Part shown: in pieces, positions 31,839 through 32,096 of the stretch
How the letters are laid out: each line of letters starts with the position of its first letter
Position numbering within the stretch: position 1 is the stretch's first letter
Assembly (NCBI GenBank): GCA_903892415.1
Contig: CAITIQ010000558.1
Span: forward strand, 1-32,096
DNA length: 32,096 bases
Direction of reading: 5' to 3'
Source: an uncultured delta proteobacterium
Lineage (GTDB): Bacteria; Myxococcota_A; Polyangia; Polyangiales; Polyangiaceae
Made by a program: the position numbers and the translations under genes
The notes under the pieces: generated by a model
The model's input: only the letters and a program-made list of their open reading frames with translations
What the model was told of the DNA's origin: nothing
Database searches by the model: none

Positions 31839-32096
31839 TCAGCCTCCCAGGTCGATATACGCCCGCGCATCGAGGCCTACCTGCCCTACCTGGGTAAGGG
31901 GCGGCTCGGAGTCGCTGCCGAGGAGAAAGTACGGAAAGGAGAAGGTCCCTTTGAGGGTAACCGATGCACGGACCCCGCCCAAAGGAGCGCTTGAGCTTGG
32001 AGCAAAGTCGTGTGGGCTCAGACCGCGGACGGCGGCTCGGGCACTGTGATCTCGCCGAGTGGCTTATCCAGCTCGGCGGAATCAAGCCGAGCCCGA
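31839..32096 (-). CDS. C-terminal part of a protein (probable lipoprotein/beta-rich), runs off the window, possibly frameshifted
   Basis: On the minus strand, one frame ending in a TGA at 31839-31841 reads like a real protein end: GGVRASVTLKGTFSFPYF, then LTQVGQVGLDARAYIDLGG. Traced upstream it has stops near 32066 and 32084. The neighbouring frame there is protein-like (LDSAELDKPLGEITVPEPPS) until a TGA at 32018-32020. An indel between about 32020 and 32047 would join them. The alternative is two genes, or a chance open frame for the 25 upstream codons. The family is not recognised. No start lies in the window. Confidence 0.4.

Noticed and set aside
1..32096. CRISPR array, tRNA, rRNA, insertion sequence or phage module
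   Set aside because: No regularly spaced repeat series, cloverleaf, rRNA-like stretch or transposase/integrase motif was seen by reading.

Overview
The window looks like chromosomal DNA of a high-GC myxobacterium, most likely order Polyangiales (an inference). The pointers are a Hanks-type Ser/Thr kinase fused to a membrane helix and a TPR-like region, many lipoproteins with Ser/Gly/Glu-rich linkers, a MopE-type metal-binding-motif lipoprotein, and dense coding on both strands. I see no tRNA, rRNA, CRISPR array, transposase or phage gene.

Layout. 1-6427: edge of a short-chain dehydrogenase, an OmpA-domain lipoprotein, a small membrane protein, then a + strand run of an unknown two-helix membrane protein, a PNPOx-like/ferredoxin-reductase fusion and a DODA-type extradiol dioxygenase. 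6428-11779: a frameshifted lipoprotein, a second lipoprotein divergent from a LysR regulator, and another LysR regulator divergent from two overlapping genes for exported proteins. 11860-14657: a kinase/TPR gene split by a frameshift. 14679-18226: a nitroreductase, an alpha/beta hydrolase lacking its N-terminal half, a repeat cluster (16214-16341) and the MopE-like lipoprotein. 18304-20604: YciI-like and DJ-1/PfpI-like genes preceded by a LysR regulator. 20743-25336: small membrane protein, PIN-like protein, a truncated flavodoxin-like remnant, a hypothetical, a sterol-desaturase-family protein and an FAD amine oxidase. 25478-26890: a lipoprotein.

26931-30967 is the most coherent unit and looks like a zinc (metal) homeostasis island: a COG0523 GTPase, a MerC-like membrane protein with a His/Cys-rich N-terminus, a DUF1826 protein, a nickel/cobalt-permease-like protein and a CPBP (CAAX-type) membrane protease. 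Its intergenic regions carry three 15-bp inverted repeats with 7-1-7 Fur-family geometry (consensus TGCAACWNAGTTGCA). A fourth copy lies upstream of the distant PIN-like gene. I infer Zur-like control. The GTPase gene carries an in-frame TAG at a position where the family usually continues, so it is either a nonsense mutant or an assembly error.

Several genes look broken: frameshifts near 7025 and 13275, the TAG at 27300, a probable frameshift near 32030, and truncated genes near 16040 and 22187. This may be real gene decay or uncorrected indels in the assembly. Raw reads would decide.
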